Source of the DNA: VAZQ01 sp963841705
GTDB lineage: Bacteria > Pseudomonadota > Alphaproteobacteria > Rhizobiales > Xanthobacteraceae
Length of the DNA: 64,000 nt
Direction: 5' to 3'
NCBI GenBank assembly: GCA_963841705.1
Contig: CAWJDY010000037.1
Location: 40,841-104,840, forward strand
The notes under the pieces are model-generated. The model did no database searches. It was not told the origin of the DNA and saw only the letters and a program-made list of their open reading frames with translations. The first letter of the stretch is position 1, and each line of letters starts with the position of its first letter. This document shows positions 27,247-36,687 of this stretch, one piece after another. The position numbers were made by a program, and so were the translations under genes.

Positions 27247-28080
27247 TCAATCACCACTCTGGCCGCTTGCAGCAGCGCCGTGACCGCTCCGGTGAGCGCT
27301 TGTTTGCTCCTCGAGGAAATCTTGGATGACCGCGAGCAGCGCGCCCGGTGCCTGCGCCGGCATCATGTGCACGGCGTCGATCAACTCGAAGCGCGCGCCG
27401 GGGATGCTTTGCGCAAGCTGCTCGCTCGCCGCCGGCGGACGTACCTGATCGAAGCGGCCGGCGACCACCATGGCCGGGCAACGCACATCCTTGCCGAGAT
27501 GCGTCACATTCGGCCGCGCGATCGCACGGTTCATGGCCGCGAAGCACACGGGATCATGCGCGAGGTACCGCGCGCGATAAGCCGTGTAGGAGACGTGGTC
27601 TCCGACGTGCGGCGGCCATGACTTGTCGAGCGTGACGGGAATTGCCGCGCGCATGCCCTGGCGCTCGGCCAGCGCGGCGCGCTCCTCGAGCGCCGCCACC
27701 CGGCTCGGATCGGCGCCGGTGAACGGATTGCAGAACACGAAGCTTGCAATGTGGTCGGGACGACGCGTCATGTAGAGCAACGCCTGCATGGTGGCGGCGG
27801 CAACGGTGACGAAGTGATAAGGCGGGGCAAGCGCGACCCGGTCCAGTACAGCTGCAAGATCCGCGACCAAAAGCTCGGTCGTGATCGGCTGGCGCACCTT
27901 CTCGGACAGCCCCGAGCCGCGCTGATCGTAGCGCACGACCCGAAAGTTTTGCCTCAGGGCGGAAAACAGACCGTCCCAGCTGTCAAGCGTCCCACCCATC
28001 TCATGCAACAGCACCAGCGAGGGGCCCTGACCGGCAATCTGGTAATGAATGCTGACGCCGTTGGCCTCCAACCAGGGCAC
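27247..28080 (-). CDS. Alpha/beta hydrolase-fold protein lacking the nucleophile serine
   Basis: A 277-residue alpha/beta hydrolase fold: HYQIAGQGPSLVLLHEMGGTLDSWDGLF, VVRYDQRGSGLSEKVRQ, and a C-terminal His region DAVHMMPAQAPGALL. The nucleophile elbow that should read GxSxG reads VTVAAATMQAL, so the serine position is alanine. It may be catalytically inactive by the standard mechanism or have a different role. The GTG at 28080 is chosen because AAGGAG stands 8 bases before it; the long frame to 28179 overlaps the divergent amidohydrolase. Confidence 0.75.
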   Translation of the reverse strand: MPWLEANGVSIHYQIAGQGPSLVLLHEMGGTLDSWDGLFSALRQNFRVVRYDQRGSGLSEKVRQPITTELLVADLAAVLDRVALAPPYHFVTVAAATMQALLYMTRRPDHIASFVFCNPFTGADPSRVAALEERAALAERQGMRAAIPVTLDKSWPPHVGDHVSYTAYRARYLAHDPVCFAAMNRAIARPNVTHLGKDVRCPAMVVAGRFDQVRPPAASEQLAQSIPGARFELIDAVHMMPAQAPGALLAVIQDFLEEQTSAHRSGHGAAASGQSGD

Positions 28081-28166
28081 GGTCGTAACTCCTTGCACGC
28101 GGGATCGGGCCGTCATAGAGGCATGGCCGGCAGCAAAATTCAACACGCTCACGCCGACGGCAGATA

Positions 28167-29126
28167 ATGACCGCTGCACCGCGTCGTATCGACGTTCATT
28201 TTCATCTGATCCCGCCGTTCTATCGCGATGCCGTCTACGCGGCAGGCCGTGGTCCGGCCATCGGCAAGTATCCGGACTGGACGCCGCAGATCGCGCTGGA
28301 GGTCATGGATGCGCATGGGATCGAATTGGCGCTGACCTCTCTGGCGCAGCCGGGCGTCGGCTTCGGGGCGCCCGAAGCGATGCAGGCGCTTGCCCGCCGC
28401 TGCAACGAATACGCAGCCGAGCTCATTGCGCGCTGGCCCGCCCGGTTCGGCGCTTTCGCCACGGTACCCATGGGCGAGATCGATCGCGCGCTGACCGAGA
28501 TTGCCCATGCGCTGGACACGCTGCGCTTCGACGGAGTGTCGCTGTTTGCAAGTTACGGCGAGAGGTTTCTGGGGGACCGCGCGCTCGATCCGGTCCTGGA
28601 GATGCTCGATGCGCGAGGGGCGGTTGCGTTCGTCCATCCCGGACTGCACCCGTCGAGCAAGGGCCTCGCGCTACCCTGGCCTGCCTTCATGATGGAATAT
28701 CTGTTCGACACCACGCGTGCGGTGGTAAATCTCGTCTTCTCCGGGGCGATCGAACGTTTTCCGCGCGTGCGCTTCATTCTGCCGCATGCGGGCGGAGTGG
28801 TGCCCTATTTCGCTTGGCGCTTGGCGATGTCGCCCATGATCGATCAGCGGCTGCCGCAGCTGTCGCGGGATCAGGTCTACGCGGCGTTGCAGCACTTCTG
28901 GTACGACAATGCACTTTCGCCCGGGGAACAAACTTTCGGTGCGCTCGATCACGTCGCGCGTCCCGAGCGGATCGTGTTCGGAACGGATTTCCCGTTCGCC
29001 AACCCGCGTGTGATTGCGCAGGCGCTGAACACCTACGAGTTCGGATTCCTGTCCGAAGAGAGACGCTTCGCCATCGACGGCGCCAATGCGCTTGCGCTGT
29101 TCCCGAAATACGCCGCTTCGGTCTAA
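28167..29126 (+). CDS. Amidohydrolase family protein (ACMSD/decarboxylase-like)
   Basis: A 319-residue metal-dependent TIM-barrel hydrolase: DVHFHLIPP supplies HxH, FVHPGLHPS and RFILPHAGGVVPY the further His, and IVFGTDFPFANP the Asp. This arrangement fits the amidohydrolase-2 group, which includes ACMSD and gamma-resorcylate decarboxylase. It is divergent from the hydrolase at 27247 and part of the aromatic-catabolism neighbourhood. Its end overlaps the convergent binding-protein gene by 4 bases. Confidence 0.83.
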   Translation: MTAAPRRIDVHFHLIPPFYRDAVYAAGRGPAIGKYPDWTPQIALEVMDAHGIELALTSLAQPGVGFGAPEAMQALARRCNEYAAELIARWPARFGAFATVPMGEIDRALTEIAHALDTLRFDGVSLFASYGERFLGDRALDPVLEMLDARGAVAFVHPGLHPSSKGLALPWPAFMMEYLFDTTRAVVNLVFSGAIERFPRVRFILPHAGGVVPYFAWRLAMSPMIDQRLPQLSRDQVYAALQHFWYDNALSPGEQTFGALDHVARPERIVFGTDFPFANPRVIAQALNTYEFGFLSEERRFAIDGANALALFPKYAASV

Positions 29127-30076
29127 GGGCCGGGTGGGATCTGGATGAGGTCGTTCAGCTGGTCCTGCGAGAGGGGGGCAGCGAGAAACTTGAACTGAAC
29201 CGCATCCTGCACGCTTTCCTCGATCCCGGCGATGGTTGCGGTCTGCAGGCTCCCCTTGGGTATGAAATCGGCGAGCATGTGCCGCACTGATGACTCCGAG
29301 AGACCGGCAAACGCGATATAGCGCTGTACCGCTTCCGGGCTCGAATACATCCAATCGACGGTCTCGTTATACGCCTTGAGATAGCGTCTCACCGCCTCTT
29401 TCTTTGCTGCCAGGTTTTGCGCATTGATGATCTGCACGCGAACGGTTTGCCGGCGCGCCGCTTCGAGATCGCTCGCGCGCGCGATCATGCGGACTTCGCC
29501 TTTTGCCAGCGCATCGAGCATGAATGGCGCCACCGACCAGCCAACATCCACCTGACCCGACATGGTCTGGGTGATGGTTGCGGCGACGTCCCCGGTAGCG
29601 ACCGGCCGGGCACTAAGCCCGTACTGCTTAATGAAGCGGAGCACGTTCACGTGCGAGGATGCGCCGGTCGTGGAGTAGGCGATGCTCTGGCCGTTGATGT
29701 CGTGCATGCTTTTGAGCGGCGAGCTTGCAGGTACGAACCAGAACACTTCGCGCGAGCCGGTCGAGCTCGCCGCGATGATGCGCACGGGTGCACCCTTGGC
29801 GTAGGCGCCGAGCGTTCCAAGCGTCCCGGCACTCAAGCCGATATCGACCGCGCCCGAGACCACGATCTGCAGGGTCTCGCCGCCGCCCTGGGTGTACAGA
29901 ATGTCAAGATCAAGGCCTTGCTTCTGAAATATCCCCGCTTCCTTGCCGAGCTCGGGAATCGCTCCCTCCCAGCTGCCGCGCTGCGGAGATGCGATCCTGA
30001 GCGTTTCGGCGGCAAGAGCCTGCGGGCCTGCGGCTGCGAGAATCAACGCAACAATAAAGCTCAGCCGGAAGCTCAT
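29123..30076 (-). CDS. ABC transporter substrate-binding protein, NitT/TauT (SsuA/THI5) type
   Basis: A 317-residue secreted protein. The signal peptide MSFRLSFIVALILAAAGPQALA is followed by ETLRIASPQRGSWEGAIPELGKEAGIFQKQGLDLDILYTQGGGETLQIVVSGAVDIGLS, the classic opening of NMT1/THI5-like binding proteins. Such proteins bind sulfonates, nitrate, thiamine precursors or aromatic acids. No permease or ATPase gene is beside it in this window, so the transporter must be elsewhere or the gene is an orphan. Confidence 0.85.
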   Translation of the reverse strand: MSFRLSFIVALILAAAGPQALAAETLRIASPQRGSWEGAIPELGKEAGIFQKQGLDLDILYTQGGGETLQIVVSGAVDIGLSAGTLGTLGAYAKGAPVRIIAASSTGSREVFWFVPASSPLKSMHDINGQSIAYSTTGASSHVNVLRFIKQYGLSARPVATGDVAATITQTMSGQVDVGWSVAPFMLDALAKGEVRMIARASDLEAARRQTVRVQIINAQNLAAKKEAVRRYLKAYNETVDWMYSSPEAVQRYIAFAGLSESSVRHMLADFIPKGSLQTATIAGIEESVQDAVQFKFLAAPLSQDQLNDLIQIPPGP

Positions 30077-30121
30077 GATGCCATCCTCACCCGATCACAC
30101 AGGCCGATTGCGCGCAACCTG

Positions 30122-31135
30122 CTATTTACCCATGAGGTTCGCCGGCACGATGCGCGGCCGAAATGCAAACACGTTGGGATCATTCACATCAACTTTAGCC
30201 TCTACCCAATGGTGAAATGGCGAACCGAACGTCTCGAGCCGCGTGAAATTTTCAACGACGGGATCTCCGCCACCCGCTTGCCGGCGCATGAATGGCTTGT
30301 CCATGCGAAAATAATGGCTGTCGCCATGCACCAGGACGACGGGCTTGCCGAAAGCCATGACCTCTTTGGCCAATGCCGCTCGCAGCTCCGCAAATCCGTC
30401 GGGCTCCTGTTTGGGATTGCCGGGAAACGGAGAGAAACGCGGAAAGATGTTCGCCTGCTGGATGATCATAGCCGCCCGGCTGTTATCGGCCTGCGCATGC
30501 GCCAGGCCTTCATGCAGCCAAGCCAGGTCGGCGCTGTTGCGCTCGGCGAATTCGACGTCACCCGCGCTGGTGCGGCCGCGCCCGTTATTGCTTCCCACGA
30601 CGTGCAAGGTCAGGAAGGTGACGCCGCCGAGATCCCAGCGGGCATTCTCGCGATACTTGGCGTATTGCGGGCTGTCGCTCTCCCGAGCAAGCGCGATGCT
30701 GCGACGGCCGAAGCTGCGCTCCGATGTGAAGAAGAGGCTCCGTAGCTTCGCGAGGCGCTCCAGCGGCTCCGCACCGGCGACACCCTGCTCGTCATGGCAG
30801 TCGGTCCATTCATTGTCGCCCGGCGTGTATACCAGCGGGTTGGCGGAAGCTTGAAATTGCGCAAGCCGACGCGCCCATAGCTCATCGGTGCAGGAACCTG
30901 CACGCGGCGAGCCGAGATCACCCACATGCGCCACGAATGCCAAAGGCGCACGATCGAGATCGGCAAGGACGTTTGCCATGAGCGGCTCTTCCGCGGCGGA
31001 GTAGGCAAGATCACCAAACAGCCCGAAGGTGAATGCCGCCCCCGAGACATCCTGTGCGCCAGCGGGGGCAACCAGCCCCAGTGACGCTGTGCACAGGCTG
31101 GCGACAAAGGCGAGGCGCCAGCGTCGTGAGACCAT
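30122..31135 (-). CDS. Secreted metallophosphoesterase-family protein
   Basis: A 337-residue protein with signal peptide (RWRLAFVASLCTASLGLVAPAGAQ). Calcineurin-like metal ligands occur in order: FGLFGDLAY, AHVGDLGSP, TPGDNEWTDCHD and VLVHGDSHYFRMD. It should be a periplasmic or extracellular phosphoesterase of unknown substrate. It lies 46 bases downstream of the divergent-side binding protein's start and on the same strand as it. Confidence 0.78.
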   Translation of the reverse strand: MVSRRWRLAFVASLCTASLGLVAPAGAQDVSGAAFTFGLFGDLAYSAAEEPLMANVLADLDRAPLAFVAHVGDLGSPRAGSCTDELWARRLAQFQASANPLVYTPGDNEWTDCHDEQGVAGAEPLERLAKLRSLFFTSERSFGRRSIALARESDSPQYAKYRENARWDLGGVTFLTLHVVGSNNGRGRTSAGDVEFAERNSADLAWLHEGLAHAQADNSRAAMIIQQANIFPRFSPFPGNPKQEPDGFAELRAALAKEVMAFGKPVVLVHGDSHYFRMDKPFMRRQAGGGDPVVENFTRLETFGSPFHHWVEAKVDVNDPNVFAFRPRIVPANLMGK

Positions 31136-31519
31136 TTCATCTCTCCGCCTTGTGGAGCGGCTGGCATCGCCAATGCCCTGCCGCTCGCATGCTGTGCATC
31201 GCGAGACGAGAAATCTGGATAGGCTCCACGATGCATGCGCTCCCTAGCTTCAGGTACTTGGAATAACAATAGCGAACATGATTAACCGGACCATCGCAAA
31301 GCTTCTCGACCATCTCCCGCAGTATTGGTAGAAACGGCGGTTTGGGAATGCGGCGCGAATGCTGGGCAGTGGAGGCCTGCGGAAGTTGGAAATGCAGGGC
31401 GAACAGGGATTGCCGCGCAGAGATCCCTTCAGACTTGAATATTTGTTCATCCAGGTCTCTGCCGCTGTCGCAGGTCTTATTGGCAGTGCGGTCATGTCTT
31501 CGTCGCGATCCCGGCGCTT
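31136..31519 (+). promoter_or_regulatory. Intergenic region upstream of the Pel-like operon
   Basis: The 384 bases between the divergent metallophosphoesterase and the PelA-like gene must hold the promoter of the polysaccharide operon. A 17-codon open frame (31278-31331) is present but has no ribosome site. No clear sigma-70 promoter, riboswitch or operator dyad can be pointed out. Confidence 0.3.
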
Positions 31520-33910
31520 ATGGTGCTCTCAATGCGTCGCAATTGGCCCCTGATGCTTCGATCCGCCCGGTGGGCATCGGTTCTCCTGATGCTCGGCGCG
31601 CTGTTGCTCCCGTTGGGCGCCGCAGCGCAGATCACGGCCGAGGAGCCTCTGGCCGAGCCGGTTCGGCGCGAGATTCTCGCTGTCTATGACAGTCGGGAGG
31701 AGCCTCGTCCCGACCAGACCCGGATTCATCGCTTTGCGGAAATGCCGCTTAATTACCTCGGCTTTGTGCTCAGCTATTGGGACGTCAATGCGGGACTACC
31801 AACCGCCGAGCGCACCGCCAGAGCTCGCGGGGTCATCACCTGGTTTCGACGAGCGCCCCCGAGCGCGTTCTATTTGTGGGGGATTGACCTCCTGCAAAGG
31901 GGCGTGCGCATGGTCGTGCTGGGCGACAGCGGACTACCCGCCGGCAACACCTCATTGGCAGATGCCAACCGCATGTTCCAGGAGATCGGGTTCGGGCTCA
32001 GCGGCGCCGTGGTTGACATCACCTATGCGACCAAGGTGCTGCATCGTGACTCGCTCATCGGGTTCGAGCGCGACCTCGATCCGGTCCTGCCGACCTTTCC
32101 AATCGTCGGCACTCTCGGCCAGGACGTCTCCTCGCATCTCGTGCTGGAGCACCGGGAGGGCGATCTGGTACTCGCTTCAAGCGTCGTGCTCACGAGCAAC
32201 CGCGGCGGTTACGTCGCGAATGGATATTTCATCTATGAGGAACCGGCGACCGGGCGCACCAAGTGGATCGTTGATCCTTTCGCGTTCTTTCAGAAGGCGT
32301 TCGGCGCAAAACGCATGCCGATCCCCAATTCAACTACCCTTTCCGGCCGACGTATTTGGTTCAGCCATATCGATGGCGACGGCTGGAACAACATCAGTTA
32401 CATCGAAGAGTATCGGGACAAACCGACGGTCTCCGCAGGCGTGGTGCTGCGGGAGCTTATTGCCCCCTATCCCGATCTGCCCGTCGCCGTCGGCGTGATC
32501 GGCGCCGATATCGATGAACGCTACGGCACGCCCGAGGCCGGCCGGCAGGCCGGGCGCGAGCTCTTTGCCCTGCCGCAGGTCGAGATTGCATCCCACACCT
32601 ATTCGCACCCTTATCAGTGGAGCTTCTTCGAGAGCTACGACCGCAAGCTCGAGGAACGTCTCATCGGCCCGGACGAAACCGAGTGGAAGGCCGTGCTCGG
32701 CGAGCGCTTGCGCCGGGTCGCGCAGAGGATCTTTCCCGGTCTGGTGCACAAGGGGAGCGAAAGCGATGTCAAGGTGGCCGGGGATGATCCACCGCGCGCC
32801 TACAGCGATTTTCCGTTCGATCTCGACCAGGAAATCCGTGGATCCGTTATGGCGGCGGAGGAGCTCGCGCCGGAGGGAAAGCACGCGACGCTTTATCTCT
32901 GGAGCGGAGGCGCCGAGCCGTTTCAGGCGGCGATTGCCGCGACGCGCCGACTGGGCGTGCGCAATCTCAACGGCGGCGATTCCCGCTTCGATCCTGACTT
33001 TCCATCCATCAGCTACCTGTCGCCCCTATCGCGGATCGCCGGATCGGAGCGGCAGATCTACGCCGGAGACGCCAACGACTACATCTACATCACCGATGGA
33101 GGCGGTCGCGAGCACGGCTTTCTGAATCTGGACGCCACGATCAAGCAGACCGAAAATCCGCGCCGTCTCAAGCCTATCGACGTCTACTATCACATGTATG
33201 CCGGAGAACGTCCTGGCCAGCTGGCCGCCGTCCGGCATCATCTCGACGCGGCGCGGCAGGCCGAGATCACGCCTATCTTCGCCTCCCACTATGCCGCGAT
33301 CGCTGACGGCTTTTTCTCGACCGAGATCACCTCCATTGGCGACGAAAGCTGGCTCATTGCCCATCGCGGTGCGTTGCAGACCGTGCGCTTCGACGATGCA
33401 AAAGAACTGGCGGTCGACTTTGGCCGTAGTGTCGGGGTTATCGGTCAGCGTCGGATCGGCAGTACTCTTTATGTGGCGTTGGATGAGGCCATCGATCAGA
33501 TTATTGTTGCGCTAGCGCCCGAGCCAAGCAGTGCACGGGTTTCCGGCTCCTTGCCACGGCAGAGCGGCATGTCGGCGCTCTCTCCGCCCTTGCAGGAAAG
33601 GGTCGATGAGGCGCAGGAGCATGCTGCGGCAGATGTCATCCCCTATCTGATCGAGGGGCGCTGGACCTTTCGCGACATGCGCCGGCGCGATTGCGGCTTC
33701 ACCGTCATGGCGAAAGGCTTCGGCATCGGGCAGATGACCTGGGGCGGGCTCCGGCCCGGCCTCTATCACGTGTATGCGCGCGATACCAAGCAGACGGTGT
33801 GGGAGGACCAGCTGGAAGTGGGCGATGACGGCCGGCTTGGCCTCACCCCGGATGCGGATGCCAGTTCTCCGCTCGAAATCGAGCTGGCGTGCGTGGGCGA
33901 GGAACCCTGA
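31520..33910 (+). CDS. pelA: Pel-like polysaccharide deacetylase protein (PelA deacetylase part)
   Basis: A 796-residue exported protein with signal segment ASVLLMLGALLLPLGAAAQ. It matches the deacetylase and associated regions of PelA: RIWFSHIDGDGWNNISYIEEY has the metal-binding Asp region, VEIASHTYSHPYQWSFFESYD has HxxxH, and YHMYAGERPGQLAAV and PIFASHYAAIADGF lie further on. The N-terminal GH114 hydrolase domain of Pseudomonas PelA is absent and is encoded separately at 39614. It should deacetylate the nascent GalNAc-rich polymer in the periplasm. The next gene overlaps by one base (TGATG). Confidence 0.75.
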   Translation: MVLSMRRNWPLMLRSARWASVLLMLGALLLPLGAAAQITAEEPLAEPVRREILAVYDSREEPRPDQTRIHRFAEMPLNYLGFVLSYWDVNAGLPTAERTARARGVITWFRRAPPSAFYLWGIDLLQRGVRMVVLGDSGLPAGNTSLADANRMFQEIGFGLSGAVVDITYATKVLHRDSLIGFERDLDPVLPTFPIVGTLGQDVSSHLVLEHREGDLVLASSVVLTSNRGGYVANGYFIYEEPATGRTKWIVDPFAFFQKAFGAKRMPIPNSTTLSGRRIWFSHIDGDGWNNISYIEEYRDKPTVSAGVVLRELIAPYPDLPVAVGVIGADIDERYGTPEAGRQAGRELFALPQVEIASHTYSHPYQWSFFESYDRKLEERLIGPDETEWKAVLGERLRRVAQRIFPGLVHKGSESDVKVAGDDPPRAYSDFPFDLDQEIRGSVMAAEELAPEGKHATLYLWSGGAEPFQAAIAATRRLGVRNLNGGDSRFDPDFPSISYLSPLSRIAGSERQIYAGDANDYIYITDGGGREHGFLNLDATIKQTENPRRLKPIDVYYHMYAGERPGQLAAVRHHLDAARQAEITPIFASHYAAIADGFFSTEITSIGDESWLIAHRGALQTVRFDDAKELAVDFGRSVGVIGQRRIGSTLYVALDEAIDQIIVALAPEPSSARVSGSLPRQSGMSALSPPLQERVDEAQEHAAADVIPYLIEGRWTFRDMRRRDCGFTVMAKGFGIGQMTWGGLRPGLYHVYARDTKQTVWEDQLEVGDDGRLGLTPDADASSPLEIELACVGEEP

Positions 33911-34842
33911 TGTTCCGGCACATCCTGCTCATGGTCTGTCTTGCCGCGGCCGCGCTCGTCGCGGGAGTGGCAATGGTGCCGGGAGAGCGCGAGCAATGGA
34001 CCATGCTGGCGCGCGATGGACATAACGAGGCAGCACTCAAGATCTTACGAGCGCACTACCAGTCGGGTGGACGTGACGTCGATGCGGTCATGCACCTCTA
34101 CACGCTTTACATGGCCTTTGCCGAGATCGAGCCGGCGACGCGCGTCCTTGAGCGTTTCGTCGCCGATCATCCGACCGATGCGGGAGCGCTCGCCATGCTC
34201 GCGAAGCATTATGGAGACATTCAGGACACGGGTGACGAGACTGCGGCCTTGGAACGGCTGTTCGAGCTCTCTTCCAACCCGCAAACCGCGCGCGACCTTC
34301 TGGCGCACTACCGGCTGGCCGGCGAGTTCGGCCGAGAAGAAAAGCTGCTGCGCACGCTCCTCACAAAGGAAATGATCACCGCCAACGATGCCGAACGCCT
34401 CGGGCTTATGCTCGCCGCGCGTGGAGATCTCTACGGTGCACGCGAGGCGCTGATGCGCTTCGACGAGATTGCCAATCCGGAACGCAGCCTTGGACGCTTT
34501 GTCCTGTTCGACGTGATGGTGGCGACCGGGGACAAATCCGCCGCACTGGAGAAGGCGGCGGCGTGGATCGGGTACTTTCGCAAGGCGAGCATTCACCATG
34601 CGCCGGAGGGCGACACCGCCGCCGCGCGCCTTGTGCGAATGATGATGGCCGTCGACGAAGCTGAAACCCGCACGCTGATTTGCGAAGCCCAGCGCGACGA
34701 GACGCCGGAAGGCGGCGGTCCGCCGAGGGAGCTCATGGGCTGCGACCCCGGCCGCGCCAGCGTCCAGAACGAGCTGGACGCACTCAACGCGACTGGGAAC
34801 ATCGAGCCTCGCGAGCAGGCCGCTCGAAGGAGGCGTCGGTGA
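33910..34842 (+). CDS. PelB-like TPR protein without the barrel domain
   Basis: A 310-residue protein with an N-terminal membrane anchor or signal (ILLMVCLAAAALVAGVAMVPG) and helical TPR-like repeats, such as HNEAALKILRAHYQSGGRDVDAVMHLYTLYMAF and EPATRVLERFVADHPTDAGALAMLAKHYGD. In Pseudomonas, PelB has many TPRs followed by an outer-membrane barrel. Only the TPR part is here. The position between PelA-like and PelD genes supports the assignment. It overlaps the next gene by 4 bases (GTGA). Confidence 0.65.
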   Translation: MFRHILLMVCLAAAALVAGVAMVPGEREQWTMLARDGHNEAALKILRAHYQSGGRDVDAVMHLYTLYMAFAEIEPATRVLERFVADHPTDAGALAMLAKHYGDIQDTGDETAALERLFELSSNPQTARDLLAHYRLAGEFGREEKLLRTLLTKEMITANDAERLGLMLAARGDLYGAREALMRFDEIANPERSLGRFVLFDVMVATGDKSAALEKAAAWIGYFRKASIHHAPEGDTAAARLVRMMMAVDEAETRTLICEAQRDETPEGGGPPRELMGCDPGRASVQNELDALNATGNIEPREQAARRRRR

Positions 34843-35945
34843 ACGAGAGCCCTGTGGCAGGCCTGCCCACCGCGCTACCCCCTCAGCGCTGGCAGATGTT
34901 TGCGACCTTACGGCTCGTGCTCGAGTTCGCTCTTTTGTTCACTGGCACCGTGGTGGCCAAGGAGGTTCTGGCGAGCACGGTTACCGTCTCGTATCCGAAT
35001 CTGCTCTGGCTGCCAGTCGCGGTACTTACGTTGCAGAACGGGCTCGCCTCCGCTCTCGCAGCCGCGATCATTGCTACGACATTGCAATATGCCTCTGGGC
35101 TCCCCCCGCAGCTGCTGGGTGAGGACATCTACAGCTATATCGGCAGGATTGCCGCCGAACCCATTGCTTGGACCTGCTTTGCGCTCATCTTCGGACATAT
35201 TCGCAGCCGGCAGATCGCGCACGCGGCCGGGCTCGAAACGCAACTCGCCGAACGTAACGAGCAGTGTGCAGCAGTCGCGGAGCTGTGCGACGATTTGCGG
35301 CGGCGCATTGAGGTGCTCGAGCGCCAAATTGCCGCCGCGGGTCAGTTATCCAACGCCGACATGGCGCAAGCGATAATCGAGCTCCATCATGCCCGCTGGG
35401 ATGACTTTACGGACCGCTTACGGCGTTTCGTCGTGCTTATGACAGGTTGCCCGGAGTTCGCCGTCCATCTGCTTCGCGCCGACGCGCTCGCGCTCGCGTT
35501 GCAGCCTGCGGATGATCAACGCCCAAGAATGGCTGGTCCGATTTCGCGGGGGGATCCGCTGTTTGAGGTCATCGTGAAGGACCGACGCATTCTTTCGGCG
35601 CGGCGTCCCGCAGACAGCACGATCCTGGCAGGCCGGGCAGTCATGGCCGGGCCGATCTCGCCCGACATGAGCCCGGAGGACGTCATTGGAATGTTTTCAA
35701 TAGGAGGCGGATCGCCGGAGGACTGCTCCGATGACCTCGAGCGCAGGTTTTCGCTCGCGCTGGCGGAGGTATCGCGGCTGGCGCCCCACGTGATGCTCAT
35801 TGAGCGCTGGCAGGCAGCCGCCGCAGGCATCTCGAACGGGCACGGCGGTGCGGGGCAAGCACAGATCTCGCTCCCGGACGCCGGCGGAGATGAACCGCGC
35901 AAGAACCCACCCGTCGAACTTGCGCGCCAGGTGGCCCTGCAATGA
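34839..35945 (+). CDS. pelD: PelD-like c-di-GMP receptor protein
   Basis: A 368-residue protein: several N-terminal membrane helices (FALLFTGTVVAKEVLA to WTCFALIFGH), a coiled coil (about residues 131-168), then a GAF-like region and a degenerate GGDEF-like end. RRPAD at about residues 255-259 fits RxxD, the inhibitory-site motif with which Pseudomonas PelD binds c-di-GMP. The GTG start (34839) has AGGAGG upstream and overlaps the previous stop, replacing a longer frame rich in Arg. It probably activates polymer synthesis by PelF. Confidence 0.72.
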   Translation: MNESPVAGLPTALPPQRWQMFATLRLVLEFALLFTGTVVAKEVLASTVTVSYPNLLWLPVAVLTLQNGLASALAAAIIATTLQYASGLPPQLLGEDIYSYIGRIAAEPIAWTCFALIFGHIRSRQIAHAAGLETQLAERNEQCAAVAELCDDLRRRIEVLERQIAAAGQLSNADMAQAIIELHHARWDDFTDRLRRFVVLMTGCPEFAVHLLRADALALALQPADDQRPRMAGPISRGDPLFEVIVKDRRILSARRPADSTILAGRAVMAGPISPDMSPEDVIGMFSIGGGSPEDCSDDLERRFSLALAEVSRLAPHVMLIERWQAAAAGISNGHGGAGQAQISLPDAGGDEPRKNPPVELARQVALQ

Positions 35946-36667
35946 CCGGAGCTGCTTCCCCCGAACTCTCCCCGCCAATCTCTGGCTCCGCAGGAGCCAC
36001 GCCTGGAAACGATCCATGGGAGACCGCGATAACGATCACCTCCGCCGATATCATCTTCTCGCTCTGTACATTTATCGCGAGCCTGGGGGGGTTGCTGTTC
36101 GCAACCATCAGTCGGTTCACGAGCTCCACCGTTCTCGTCCTGGCCTTGGCGACGCTCATCGTGCCGATTGTCTTCTTGATCGCCCGACTAAGTCGGGGCC
36201 GCGAGCTCACAATACCCGTGCTCCTCGCCGCCACCAGCCTTGCCTGCGGCCCCATTGGCGCGCTGGGCTGCGCCTATCTGGCGAGCCAGTTGCGACGACG
36301 GCGCCCAACACCGAGCCGCTTGCGCTCCTGGTACGAGTATATCGCCGGCATTGTTGCGCGAGACCGCATCGCGCACCTCTATGACGATCTGAGCTCCGGC
36401 CGCTTGCTGCACGACCCCACTGCCGAAGTTCCCCGCTTCCGACCCATATTACACGAAGCTTCAACCGATGAGCAGCAGCGTGTGCTGGGAGTGTTGGGGC
36501 GGCGCTACCACGCCGAGTTTCGCCCAGCGCTGCGCGATGCGCTGCGGAACAAGAACAGCTTCATCCGGGCGCAAGCCGCAGCCGTCGCGAGCCGGCTGGA
36601 CGTGGAGGAAAAGAACAAGCTGTGGTCGAGCGGGGCTCCCGCGGATGCTCCCGACGCGAATCAATAG
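35942..36667 (+). CDS. pelE: PelE-like membrane protein
   Basis: A 241-residue inner-membrane protein with three hydrophobic stretches (IIFSLCTFIASLGGLLFATIS, VLVLALATLIVPIVFLIARLS, ELTIPVLLAATSLACGPIGALGCAYLAS) and a cytosolic helical tail. The size, topology and place between pelD and pelF match PelE, a scaffold of the Pel synthase complex. The ATG overlaps the pelD stop by 4 bases. Confidence 0.65.
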   Translation: MTGAASPELSPPISGSAGATPGNDPWETAITITSADIIFSLCTFIASLGGLLFATISRFTSSTVLVLALATLIVPIVFLIARLSRGRELTIPVLLAATSLACGPIGALGCAYLASQLRRRRPTPSRLRSWYEYIAGIVARDRIAHLYDDLSSGRLLHDPTAEVPRFRPILHEASTDEQQRVLGVLGRRYHAEFRPALRDALRNKNSFIRAQAAAVASRLDVEEKNKLWSSGAPADAPDANQ

Positions 36668-36687
36668 ACTAAGTCGATCAACTCTGC

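Noticed and set aside
28049..29290. Long (413-residue) Arg/Ala-rich open frame
   Set aside because: Shadow of the amidohydrolase gene at 28167-29126; high-G+C DNA gives long overlapping frames. Similar shadows at 29417-30745, 1570-2571 and 23543-24649 were dropped for the same reason.
31278..31331. 17-codon open frame (MINRTIAKLLDHLPQYW) before the Pel-like operon, as a leader peptide
   Set aside because: No ribosome-binding site and no attenuator-like stem pair follows; not supportable.
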